DNA of 6,143 nt from Pseudomonadota bacterium. Lineage in GTDB: Bacteria; Pseudomonadota; Alphaproteobacteria; Caulobacterales; Caulobacteraceae. Shown here piece after piece: positions 1 through 5,039 of this stretch. The DNA is taken from the NCBI GenBank assembly GCA_023445955.1, contig JAEXJH010000005.1:1-6143 (forward strand). The letters are read 5' to 3'. Each line of letters opens with the position of its first letter. The first letter of the stretch is position 1. The position numbers were made by a program, and so were the translations under genes. The notes below the pieces were generated by a model, which did no database searches, had not been told where the DNA came from, and saw only the letters and a program-made list of their open reading frames with translations.

Positions 1-197
1 GTCTGCAGGTTGGCGCTGTCGGTATCGGACAGCGCGCCGGGCACGGCGGTCGGCGGGGTGGTGATCAGGCCAGGCTGGCTCGAATACGAGGTCGCATAGC
101 CCGACGTCGTCTGGGCGTCCGCCGCCCCGACCACGGCCACGATGCAAGCTCCTCCGAGCAGAATCCGACGCACCACTGAAGCCAAAACGCTCTCCAT
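1..197 (-). CDS. N-terminal part of an exported protein, probably a soluble lytic murein transglycosylase (runs off the left edge)
   Basis: An open frame on the minus strand starts at ATG 197-195 and stays open to base 1 (65 codons seen). Its first residues form a Sec signal peptide: a short start with Arg-Arg at residues 10-11, a hydrophobic core ILLGGACIVAVVGAA and a likely cut after ADA, before QTTSGY. The following residues are Ser/Thr/Pro-rich, then comes LSDTDSANLQ, which resembles the start of the helical region of Slt-type transglycosylases. As I recall, slt-like genes sit next to dapA-smpB in many alphaproteobacteria, which supports the call, but the catalytic domain lies outside the window. 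The start is uncertain: TTG at 185-183 has GGAGAG four bases upstream and would give a signal peptide four residues shorter. The gene diverges from dapA, so it would act in the periplasm on peptidoglycan, whose precursor needs the DapA pathway. Confidence 0.6.
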   Translation of the reverse strand, partial: MESVLASVVRRILLGGACIVAVVGAADAQTTSGYATSYSSQPGLITTPPTAVPGALSDTDSANLQ

Positions 198-239
198 CAA
201 CCGGCCCCGAAGAGCCTTGTACTCGAATCTCACGCGAGG

Positions 240-269
240 CCCTATGCGACGATTCAGGCCTCAATAGGG
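240..269. repeat. Interlocked inverted repeats in the divergent intergenic region
   Basis: CCCTAT at 240-245 is the reverse complement of ATAGGG at 264-269, separated by 18 bases. GAGGCC at 236-241 is the reverse complement of GGCCTC at 257-262, so two inverted repeats interlock. They lie between the divergent secreted-protein gene and dapA and could be an operator or a leader structure for the minus-strand gene. I do not recognise a known regulator site. Confidence 0.3.
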
Positions 270-291
270 TTTAAAGTCCGGTTCCAAGGGC

Positions 292-297
292 TTGACC
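292..297 (+). promoter_or_regulatory. Possible -35 element of the dapA promoter
   Basis: TTGACC (in context CTTGACCGCG) matches the TTGAC core of housekeeping -35 elements in Caulobacter-like bacteria. No convincing GCTA-type -10 element lies at the expected distance; the best is CAAATC near 315-320 with a 17-base spacer. If used, the dapA transcript would begin near 325-330, at the edge of the large hairpin described next. The same TTG also opens a longer reading frame in phase with dapA, but that extension is not DapA-like. Confidence 0.25.
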
Positions 298-325
298 GCG
301 CAGGCTTGGCCCCTCAAATCCCGCA

Positions 326-406
326 CCTGCCCCGACGCACCGGTTGCGGTGTTACGGGGCAGGGACATATTGTCCGCCCCCATCGTCCTGCCGCAACACA
401 TGCGGC
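326..406 (+). promoter_or_regulatory. Cluster of three stem-loops directly upstream of dapA
   Basis: Three inverted repeats follow one another. The first has an outer stem CCTGCCCCG (326-334) with CGGGGCAGG (355-363), and inside it an inner stem CACCG (338-342) with CGGTG (347-351) closing a GTTG loop. The second is GGACA (363-367) with TGTCC (371-375) around TAT. The third is GCCGCA (390-395) with TGCGGC (401-406) around a five-base loop. All arms are perfect matches. No T-run follows the first hairpin, so it is not a standard terminator. The cluster ends 26 bases before the dapA start and may be a structured leader or, for the 13-bp palindrome, a protein site. It does not look like a lysine riboswitch, which is much longer. 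Confidence 0.4.
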
Positions 407-432
407 GCCATCCTCACGGCAATTTGCAAGTC

Positions 433-1317
433 ATGGTCCAGTCTCACTTCAAGGGCGTCATTCCGGCCCTCGTCACGCCGTTCCGCGACGGTGAGGTGGA
501 CGAAAAAGCGTTCGTGGCCCTGGTCGAGCGCCAGATCGCCGGCGGCGTGCACGGCCTGGTGCCGGTCGGCACGACGGGCGAGACCTCGACCCTGTCGCAT
601 GACGAGCACAAGCGTGTCGTCGAGCTGTGCGTGAAGACCGCCGCCGGCCGCGTGCCGGTGATCGCGGGCGCGGGCAGCAACTCGACCGCCGAGGCCGTCG
701 AACTGGCCGCCCACGCCAAGGCCGTCGGCGCCGACGCCTGCCTGGTGGTGACGCCGTACTACAATCGCCCTAGCCAGGAGGGCATGTACCAGCACTACAA
801 GGCGATCAACGACGCCGTGGAGCTGCCGGTGTTCGTCTACAACGTACCGGGTCGCACGGGCGTCGACATCTCCAACGAGACTCTGGCGCGCCTCGCCAAG
901 CTGCCCAACATCATCGGCATCAAGGACGCCACGGGCGACCTGACCCGCATCAGCATGCAGCGCCTGCTGTGCGGTCCCGACTGGGTGCTGCTGACCGGCG
1001 ACGACCCCTCGGCCCTGGGGTACATGGCCCATGGCGGCCACGGCGTGATCTCTGTCACCTCGAACGTCGCGCCGGACGCCTGCGCCGCTTTCATGAACGC
1101 CTGCATGCAAGGGCAGTGGGAAACCGCGCTCTACTGGCAGGACCGCCTGGTGCGCCTGCACAAGGCCCTGTTCCTGGACAGCTCGCCGGCCCCGACCAAG
1201 TTCGCGATGGCGCATCTGGGCCTGTGCTCGGACGAGGCGCGCCTGCCGATCACCACCTGCGCCGAAGCCGTGCGTCCGACGATCCTTGAGGCCATGCGCG
1301 AGGCTGGCCTGTCGTAA
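433..1317 (+). CDS. dapA: 4-hydroxy-tetrahydrodipicolinate synthase (dihydrodipicolinate synthase)
   Basis: DapA condenses pyruvate with L-aspartate semialdehyde in the cytoplasm. This is the first committed step toward meso-diaminopimelate (for peptidoglycan) and lysine. The 294-residue protein has the length of E. coli DapA (292). It carries the family signatures [10 protein letters not shown] (8-17), VGTTGE (45-50), TPYYNRP (107-113), YNVPGRTG (136-143), IKDATGDL (163-170) and GVISVTSN. By alignment from memory, Lys164 is the Schiff-base lysine, Tyr136 and Thr48 belong to the proton relay with Tyr110, and Arg141 binds the substrate carboxylate. The ATG at 433 is chosen because homology begins four or five residues later. 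An in-phase extension back to TTG 292 would add 47 residues unlike DapA. The ribosome binding site is weak (GCAAG at best). The stop codon overlaps the smpB start by one base, so the two are very probably cotranscribed. Confidence 0.97.
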   Translation: MVQSHFKGVIPALVTPFRDGEVDEKAFVALVERQIAGGVHGLVPVGTTGETSTLSHDEHKRVVELCVKTAAGRVPVIAGAGSNSTAEAVELAAHAKAVGADACLVVTPYYNRPSQEGMYQHYKAINDAVELPVFVYNVPGRTGVDISNETLARLAKLPNIIGIKDATGDLTRISMQRLLCGPDWVLLTGDDPSALGYMAHGGHGVISVTSNVAPDACAAFMNACMQGQWETALYWQDRLVRLHKALFLDSSPAPTKFAMAHLGLCSDEARLPITTCAEAVRPTILEAMREAGLS

Positions 1318-1778
1318 TGACCAAGCCGATCGCGGAGAACCGGCGCGCCCGGTACGACTACTTCATTGAGGAGGTCTTCGAGGCCGGCATCATGCTGACC
1401 GGCACCGAGGTCAAGTCGCTGCGCGTCGGCCGGGCCAACATCGCCGAGTCCTACGCCTCGGTCGAAGGGCGTGAGATCAAGCTGATCAACGCCGACATCC
1501 CGCCCTACGGCCACGCCAACCGCTTCAACCACGAGCCGCGCCGGCACCGGAAGCTGCTGCTGCACCGCAAGCAGATCGACAAGCTGATCGGCGCGGTCCA
1601 GCGCGACGGCCGGACGATGATCCCGCTCAAGCTCTATTGGAACGAGAAGGGCCTGGCCAAGCTGGAGATCGGCCTGGCGAAGGGCAAGAAGAACCACGAC
1701 AAGCGCGAGACCGAAGCCGCGCGCGACTGGCAGCGCGACAAGGCCCGCCTGATGAAGAGCGGCGGCCGCGACGATTAG
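1317..1778 (+). CDS. smpB: SsrA (tmRNA)-binding protein SmpB
   Basis: SmpB binds tmRNA and brings it to ribosomes stalled on broken mRNA, where the nascent peptide is tagged and the ribosome is released. The 153 residues match the family length (about 150-160). Recognisable blocks are [15 protein letters not shown] (5-19), [10 protein letters not shown] (27-36), NIAESYASV (41-49) and the C-terminal tail [20 protein letters not shown] (123-142) followed by ARLMK. His127 corresponds to E. coli His136, which has been implicated in decoding-centre contacts. The ATG shares its A with the dapA TAA (TAATG), suggesting translational coupling; a GAGG at 1300-1303 is the nearest ribosome-binding-like motif, rather far away. 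Known from Caulobacter: tmRNA/SmpB activity affects cell-cycle timing. The tmRNA gene itself is not in this window. Confidence 0.97.
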   Translation: MTKPIAENRRARYDYFIEEVFEAGIMLTGTEVKSLRVGRANIAESYASVEGREIKLINADIPPYGHANRFNHEPRRHRKLLLHRKQIDKLIGAVQRDGRTMIPLKLYWNEKGLAKLEIGLAKGKKNHDKRETEAARDWQRDKARLMKSGGRDD

Positions 1779-1798
1779 TGGGGCTTAGTGAAGCCCCA
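1779..1798. terminator. Hairpin between convergent smpB and the 38-codon gene
   Basis: TGGGGCTT (1779-1786) pairs perfectly with AAGCCCCA (1791-1798) around an AGTG loop, giving an 8-bp stem that begins on the base after the smpB stop codon. There is no T-run on either strand, so intrinsic termination would be weak. It may instead protect the 3' end of the mRNA, or terminate in both directions with help. On the minus strand the stop codon of the small membrane-peptide gene (1787-1785) lies at the loop edge of this hairpin. Confidence 0.5.
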
Positions 1799-1901
1799 TC
1801 ACGCCAAAGCCGATGGCCAGGCCCAGCGCAAACGCGCCGGCGCTGACGATCAGGAAGGTGCGGACTTCGCTACGCAGGTGGTTACGCGTCGTCTGGGCCA
1901 T
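1785..1901 (-). CDS. Small single-span membrane peptide, 38 residues, function unknown
   Basis: A 38-codon ORF starts at ATG 1901-1899 and ends at TAA 1787-1785. A good ribosome binding site, GGGAG (1913-1909), lies seven bases upstream. The product has a polar, net basic N-terminus (MAQTTRNHLRSEVRT) followed by about 22 hydrophobic residues, FLIVSAGAFALGLAIGFGVMG, with Gly/Ala spacing typical of tightly packed membrane helices, and ends GLH. The basic side should stay in the cytoplasm. It is convergent with smpB and has its own upstream region with a TTGACA element. I do not recognise a family. Support for it being real comes from the ribosome binding site, the clean topology, the third-position GC and the shared layout with the next small gene. 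Its small size keeps confidence moderate. Confidence 0.62.
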   Translation of the reverse strand: MAQTTRNHLRSEVRTFLIVSAGAFALGLAIGFGVMGLH

Positions 1902-1919
1902 CAGCCGGCTCCCACAGAT

Positions 1920-1955
1920 CGCGCCTTCCCAGGGGCGCGACAAATCAGTCCCTGG
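1920..1955 (-). promoter_or_regulatory. Mutually exclusive or pseudoknotted hairpins in the leader of the 38-codon gene
   Basis: In the minus-strand transcript, CCAGGG (1955-1950) can pair with CCCTGG (1934-1929). CGCGCC (1939-1934) can pair with GGCGCG (1925-1920). The 5' arm of the second stem lies in the loop of the first and its 3' arm lies outside, so the two stems either exclude each other or form a pseudoknot. The second stem ends six bases before the GGGAG ribosome binding site (1913-1909). This geometry would suit control of translation, but short GC stems arise easily by chance at this base composition. Confidence 0.3.
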
Positions 1956-1983
1956 TGAAATGGTAGCCCTAACAGCGCCGGAA

Positions 1984-2002
1984 CATTGTCAAGGATTGTA
2001 AA
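1984..2002 (-). promoter_or_regulatory. Copy 1 of a 19-bp element with TTTACA and TTGACA, ahead of the 38-codon gene
   Basis: On the minus strand this reads TTTACAATCCTTGACAATG and lies 82 bases upstream of the 38-codon gene. TTGACA (1992-1987) is a perfect consensus -35 hexamer, and TTTACA lies ten bases upstream in the same orientation. The same element with one change occurs at 2273-2291 in front of the other small gene. A GGGCTA sequence lies 17 bases downstream as a possible, poor -10. It could be a promoter -35 region, or a binding site for a regulator recognising two hexamers one helical turn apart. Confidence 0.5.
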
Positions 2003-2020
2003 GCCGCGCTTCTACGCGGC
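2003..2020 (-). terminator. Weak terminator-like hairpin at the end of the 61-codon gene
   Basis: GCCGCG (2020-2015 on the minus strand) pairs with CGCGGC (2008-2003) around a six-base loop that contains the TAG stop codon of the 61-codon gene. On the minus strand TTTACAA follows at once, so only three T residues follow the stem. The T-run is also the first part of the 19-bp element of the next gene, so terminator and promoter element abut. Confidence 0.35.
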
Positions 2021-2197
2021 CGCCGGGAGCTCGTAGACCCGCGACCGCACCCCGCGCTCGAACAGGGCGGCGCACAGGTCCAGCGCGCGCTTGTAGGCGG
2101 TTTCGCGGTTGTCGAAGAGGCCGGCGGGGCGGCCGTTTTCCGAGACGACCCAGCCGTCGGTTTCGGGGGCGATCTCGATGCGGGCGGCGTCGGGCAT
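2012..2197 (-). CDS. Small conserved-type protein, 61 residues, DUF2188-like
   Basis: The start is placed at ATG 2197-2195 because AGGGAG (2212-2207) lies nine bases upstream. A longer in-phase frame from TTG 2281 adds 28 residues with no homology-like features, and that TTG is part of a TTGACA element. The product has a beta-strand-like opening (ARIEIAPETDGWVVSENGRP), then FDNRETAYKRALDLCAALFERG as an amphipathic helix, then a final strand RSRVYEL. This pattern, with a Gly-Trp in the first strand pair and a helix starting near a Thr-Ala, resembles small DUF2188-type proteins, but that is a resemblance judged by eye. It has no signal peptide or membrane span and should be cytoplasmic. Its function is unknown. 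It reads in the same direction as the DUF969-DUF979-DUF2891 operon but has its own 19-bp upstream element. Confidence 0.72.
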   Translation of the reverse strand: MPDAARIEIAPETDGWVVSENGRPAGLFDNRETAYKRALDLCAALFERGVRSRVYELPAAA

Positions 2198-2272
2198 GAC
2201 GACGTACTCCCTGATGCGACTCACGCCACTCGCTAGGCGCGAGAACTTCCTTAACGCGGGCTGCTTCGCGTT

Positions 2273-2291
2273 CATTGTCAAGGAATGTAAA
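2273..2291 (-). promoter_or_regulatory. Copy 2 of the 19-bp element with TTTACA and TTGACA, ahead of the 61-codon gene
   Basis: On the minus strand this reads TTTACATTCCTTGACAATG, 18 of 19 bases identical to the copy at 1984-2002, and lies 75 bases upstream of the 61-codon gene. The flanking bases of the two copies are unrelated, so the match is confined to the element. This suggests selection on a binding site rather than a recent duplication. No clear -10 is seen; GTTAAG 20 bases downstream of TTGACA is the nearest candidate. Confidence 0.5.
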
Positions 2292-2296
2292 CAGTG

Positions 2297-2311
2297 GGCG
2301 GACGGTTCGCC
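2297..2311 (-). terminator. Possible weak hairpin after the DUF2891 gene
   Basis: GGCGGA (2297-2302) can pair with TTCGCC (2306-2311), with one G-T wobble, around a three-base loop. It lies 11 bases beyond the stop codon of the DUF2891 gene on the minus strand. There is no adjacent T-run, so it is at best a weak terminator for the three-gene operon. Transcription may read into the 61-codon gene. Confidence 0.2.
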
Positions 2312-2322
2312 TTGATCTGTGT

Positions 2323-3321
2323 CTAACCGTTTTCCAGCGCCAGCAGGGCGAAGGTCGCCAGCCAGTGCTCGCCCATATAGTCGCCGGCGATGTGCGGGAT
2401 GGCCGCCGCCAGGTGGTTGAGGGCGGCGTTGATCGCCAGGGGCTTGGCCGGATCCTCTTCAGGCAGGGCGGCGGCCAGCAGGCGCCAGCACCAGGCGCGC
2501 GACAGATTCAGGCCGTCCAGGTGAGCGATCTTGCCGTCGCTGCGGTCGCTGACCCGGGCCGGCTGGAACAGGGTGGCGGGCTGCTTGTCGGCCAGGTCCG
2601 GCAGGAAGCGCGGGAACCAGACGTCGAAGCTCTCGCGCGGCAGCAGGCGACGCATGGCCTCGGCCTCGATCAGGGCGGGCGAGAGGAAGTCGTCGCCGGA
2701 CGGCTCCCAGGCCTGGCAGGCGGCGTCCTGGCCGTACCAGATCAGGGCGCGGTTCTGCAGCAGGTCGAAGAAGGACTGGTCGTCGGTCATCACCGCATAT
2801 TCGGCGGCCAGCACCAGGGCGAAGGCGGTGTTGTAGTGCGTGCCGGCGCGGACCGGATAGTCGGCGATGGGCAGGAAGGCGTCGAAGCGGGCCTTGAAGG
2901 CGGCGGCCAGCGGCGCGTGCGTGGCCGCCCACGGGCGATCCTTGTGGCGCAGCAGTTCGGCCTGCAGCATCAGGCTCCAGGCCCAGCCGTAGGGGCGCTC
3001 GAAGCCGCGGCTTTCGGGGCGCTGCACGTAAGACGTCTCGACGCCGACCTTCTGCGCCGTGAACGCGTCGTCGAACAGGGCGACGATCGCCTCGGCCTCG
3101 AGCATTTCGGGGCGCAGGCGTAGCAGGGTGGCCAGCAGCCAGTAGCCGTGCACGCACGAGTGCCAGTCGAAGCTGCCGTAGAAGATCGGGTGCAGGTCGC
3201 GCGGCGAGCGGACGTCATCTGGCCCGCCGATCACGTGGTCCAGCTTGTTGGGATACTCGCGGGTGAGGTGGCCCAGGGCGATCTTGGCGAAGCGCGAGGC
3301 GGTGGAGCGGGCGAGGCTCAT
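2323..3321 (-). CDS. DUF2891 family protein, probable soluble enzyme
   Basis: The 332-residue protein matches what I know of the DUF2891 family (PF11199). It is rich in helices and in conserved-looking aromatic, acidic and histidine residues: HPIFYGSFDWHSCVHGYW (44-61), ERPYGWAW (108-115), RAGTHYNTAFAL (158-169), WEPSGDDFLSP (205-215), HLDGLNLSRAW (267-277) and GDYMGEHWLATFALLAL (313-329). Repeated helical segments with aromatic and acidic residues at their ends suggest an alpha/alpha toroid like that of carbohydrate-active enzymes. This is inference; no reaction is established. There is no signal peptide, so it should be cytoplasmic. Its ATG overlaps the DUF979 stop by four bases (ATGA), making it the last gene of a tight operon. 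A natural hypothesis is that it acts on the compound imported by the two membrane proteins. Confidence 0.9.
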   Translation of the reverse strand: MSLARSTASRFAKIALGHLTREYPNKLDHVIGGPDDVRSPRDLHPIFYGSFDWHSCVHGYWLLATLLRLRPEMLEAEAIVALFDDAFTAQKVGVETSYVQRPESRGFERPYGWAWSLMLQAELLRHKDRPWAATHAPLAAAFKARFDAFLPIADYPVRAGTHYNTAFALVLAAEYAVMTDDQSFFDLLQNRALIWYGQDAACQAWEPSGDDFLSPALIEAEAMRRLLPRESFDVWFPRFLPDLADKQPATLFQPARVSDRSDGKIAHLDGLNLSRAWCWRLLAAALPEEDPAKPLAINAALNHLAAAIPHIAGDYMGEHWLATFALLALENG

Positions 3322-4274
3322 TTATGGAAGGCCAGGGCGTTCATCAGGACCACATTGACGATCAGCATCAGGACCGCGGTCGGCGCCTGGGCGCGGATCA
3401 CGGCGTAGCGGTCCTTCAACTGCAGCAGCGCGGCCGGCACAAGGTTGAAGTTGGCGGCCAGCGGGGTGAGCAGCGTGCCGCAGAAGCCCGACAGCATGCC
3501 GATGGCGCAGACCACGGCCGGATCGCCGCCGAACCGGCCGATGACCAGGGGCAGGGCGATGCCGCCGGTCATCACCGGAAAGGCCGCAAACGCGTTGCCC
3601 ATCATCACCGTGAACACCGCCATCCCCAGGCAGTAGGCGGCGACGGCGGCGAAGCGGCTGTCGACGGGCGTGATCATCACCGCCAGCTCGCCGATGGTCT
3701 TGCCGACGCCGGCCAGGGCGAAGACCGCGCCCAGAGCAGCCAGCATTTGCGGGAGGAGGGCGGCCCAGCCGACCAGGTCCATCAGGCGGCGACCTTCCTG
3801 CAGCGGCGCGGCGGGCGGCTGGCGGAACATCACCTGGGCCAGGATGGCCGCGACCAGGGCGGCCAGGGCCAGGGCGACCAGGGTCGCTTGCTTGGGATCG
3901 ACCAGCGGCGCGCCGTGCAGGGTCAGGCGCTTGAAGGTCAGAGAGCCGACCAGCACGATCACCGGGATGACCAGGGCGGGGATGAACAGCCGCGCGCCGT
4001 AGGTCGCCGCCAGGCTCTCGCGCTCGGCAGGCGATGTGGTCTTCGGAACGCCGACGCCCAGCTGGCCGGTCCCGGCGATCAGGGCCAGCGCCACGGCCAG
4101 GAAGCCGTTGCCCAGGTCGCCGAAGTGGTCGCCAAACAGGAAGCTCAAGGCGAACAGGCCCCAGAAGGCGGCGTTGCCGAAACGCTTGCTGTTCTCACGA
4201 TCGAAGGCGCTGAGCACAGCGAAGGCCCCGAACATCAGGCCGGCCAGCAGATAGACGAGCGGCAGGCCGATCAT
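3318..4274 (-). CDS. DUF979 family integral membrane protein, probable permease subunit
   Basis: The 318-residue product belongs by its motifs to DUF979 (PF06166). Examples are MMGNAFAAFPVMTGGIALPL (224-243), GMLSGFCGTLLTPLAANF (259-276) and the C-terminal region NLVPAALLQLKDRYAVIRAQ (277-296). It has about nine or ten hydrophobic spans, roughly 1-23, 35-48, 56-76, 95-113, 129-149, 168-191, 208-226, 230-246, 252-272 and 297-315. The Gly/Asn/Pro-rich stretches in the C-terminal half look like the broken or re-entrant helices of ion-transporter-type carriers. The start at 4274 is chosen because its ATG overlaps the DUF969 TGA (ATGA). A longer frame from 4367 adds an Arg-rich, unlike stretch inside DUF969. 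As I recall, DUF969/DUF979 pairs occur near pyroglutamyl-peptidase or 5-oxoproline genes in other bacteria, so a small carboxylate substrate is possible, but nothing here proves it. Confidence 0.92.
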   Translation of the reverse strand: MIGLPLVYLLAGLMFGAFAVLSAFDRENSKRFGNAAFWGLFALSFLFGDHFGDLGNGFLAVALALIAGTGQLGVGVPKTTSPAERESLAATYGARLFIPALVIPVIVLVGSLTFKRLTLHGAPLVDPKQATLVALALAALVAAILAQVMFRQPPAAPLQEGRRLMDLVGWAALLPQMLAALGAVFALAGVGKTIGELAVMITPVDSRFAAVAAYCLGMAVFTVMMGNAFAAFPVMTGGIALPLVIGRFGGDPAVVCAIGMLSGFCGTLLTPLAANFNLVPAALLQLKDRYAVIRAQAPTAVLMLIVNVVLMNALAFHK

Positions 4275-4930
4275 TGCTCGGCCTCCGGCTTTGCCAGCGC
4301 ACGATCGAACAGCAGCAGCCGCGCGCCGTGGACGAAGAAGGCGGCGATAGCCGACGGGATGGCCCACATGGAGAGGTGCAGCGGCTCGACCGTGATGCCG
4401 CTCTGGTCCAGGAAGCCGACGATCAGCAGGATCGAGCCGATGGCCAGGAAGATGTCCTCGCCGAAGAACAGGCCGACATTGTCGGTGGCGGCGGTCATGG
4501 CCCGGACCTTCTCGCGGCGGGCGTCGGAGAGCGGCTCGGCGACGGCCTCGGCCATCGGCGCGACCAGCGGGCGGACGGTCTGCGCCTGGCCAGCGACCGT
4601 GGTCAGGCCCAGCGCCGCGGTCAGCTGGCGGATGAGGAGATAGGCCAGCAGGATCCGCCCCGCCGTCGCGGCGGTGAGGCTCTGGATCGCTCTCCGCGCC
4701 TGTTCCTTCAGGCCGGCGCGCTCCAGCACGCCGATCGCCGGCAGCACCAGCCAGGCGACGGTGACATAGCGGTTGGTGTTGAAGGCCTTGCCGAAGGCGG
4801 CCAGCACCTCCAGCGGCGCAAGGCCGGCCGCCAGCCCCGAGGTCAGGGCCGCGGCGATGACGACCAGCAGCGGATTGAAGCGCAGGGCGAAGCCCAGCAC
4901 GATCACCGCCACGCCCAGCAGCGTCAGCAT
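4271..4930 (-). CDS. DUF969 family integral membrane protein, probable permease subunit
   Basis: The 219-residue product matches DUF969 (PF06149) in length and motifs: KAFNTNRYVTVAWLVLPAIG (48-67), LERAGLKEQAR (69-79), TTVAGQAQTVRPLVAPMAEA (110-129) and AATDNVGLFFGEDIFLAIGS (147-166). It has about six hydrophobic spans, near 3-18, 20-38, 57-70, 92-110, 158-174 and 186-206. The start at ATG 4930-4928 has GGGGGA ten bases upstream, and the protein opens directly into a membrane span. An in-phase frame from 4987 would add the Arg-rich stretch MPTARRRRTV and is unlikely. It is the first gene of the operon. Known: DUF969 and DUF979 genes are nearly always adjacent. Inferred: the two proteins form one carrier. 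No function is visible beyond transport. Confidence 0.92.
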   Translation of the reverse strand: MLTLLGVAVIVLGFALRFNPLLVVIAAALTSGLAAGLAPLEVLAAFGKAFNTNRYVTVAWLVLPAIGVLERAGLKEQARRAIQSLTAATAGRILLAYLLIRQLTAALGLTTVAGQAQTVRPLVAPMAEAVAEPLSDARREKVRAMTAATDNVGLFFGEDIFLAIGSILLIVGFLDQSGITVEPLHLSMWAIPSAIAAFFVHGARLLLFDRALAKPEAEQ

Positions 4931-5039
4931 CCGTCTCGATTCCCCCGTGTTCGTGGAGACGGTCCGACGGCGGCGTGCGGTTGGCAAGCCGAGAGGGGGC
5001 GAAAGCGCCTCTTGACGCTGGAACGCCTCGGCGCGACGC

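Noticed and set aside
137..165. Possible lipoprotein lipobox around the Cys of GGAC in the left-edge signal peptide
   Set aside because: The residue at -3 is Gly instead of Leu or a similar hydrophobic residue, and a good signal-peptidase I site (ADA before Q) follows.
261..287. GGAAC-type ECF sigma-factor box on the minus strand (TGGAACCGG, 288-280) upstream of the secreted-protein gene
   Set aside because: A GGAACC is present, but the matching CGTT-type -10 at 16-18 bases is missing, and the TTGGAA/TATTGA pair has only a 15-base spacer.
292..432. In-phase 47-codon extension of dapA from TTG 292
   Set aside because: DapA homology begins just after ATG 433, the extension is not DapA-like, it runs through the strong hairpins, and TTG 292 is better read as part of a TTGACC element.
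352..1215. Minus-strand ORF of 287 codons opposite dapA
   Set aside because: It is a shadow of dapA with an Arg/His/Val/Asp-rich, motif-free product.
1317..1778. Possible tmRNA (ssrA) gene next to smpB
   Set aside because: No tRNA-like acceptor end, tag-coding frame or CCA-type 3' end is visible near smpB.
2275..3123. Plus-strand ORF of 282 codons opposite the DUF2891 gene
   Set aside because: The product is Gly/Gln/Val/Arg-rich without motifs, as expected for the complement of a GC-rich gene.
3324..4643. Long plus-strand ORF of 439 codons opposite the DUF979 and DUF969 genes
   Set aside because: It is an antisense shadow: its product is a low-complexity Gln/Gly/Arg/Asp-rich chain, and the minus-strand proteins have clear family motifs and start-stop overlaps.
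4931..4987. N-terminal extension of the DUF969 protein from 4987
   Set aside because: It adds an Arg-rich stretch not typical of the family, and ATG 4930 has a purine-rich site upstream and leads straight into the first membrane span.
4991..5013. Hairpin-like GAGGGGGC-GAAA-GCGCCTC in the divergent intergenic region
   Set aside because: The arms do not pair cleanly (internal mismatches and a bulge) and no T-run follows; likely chance in GC-rich DNA.
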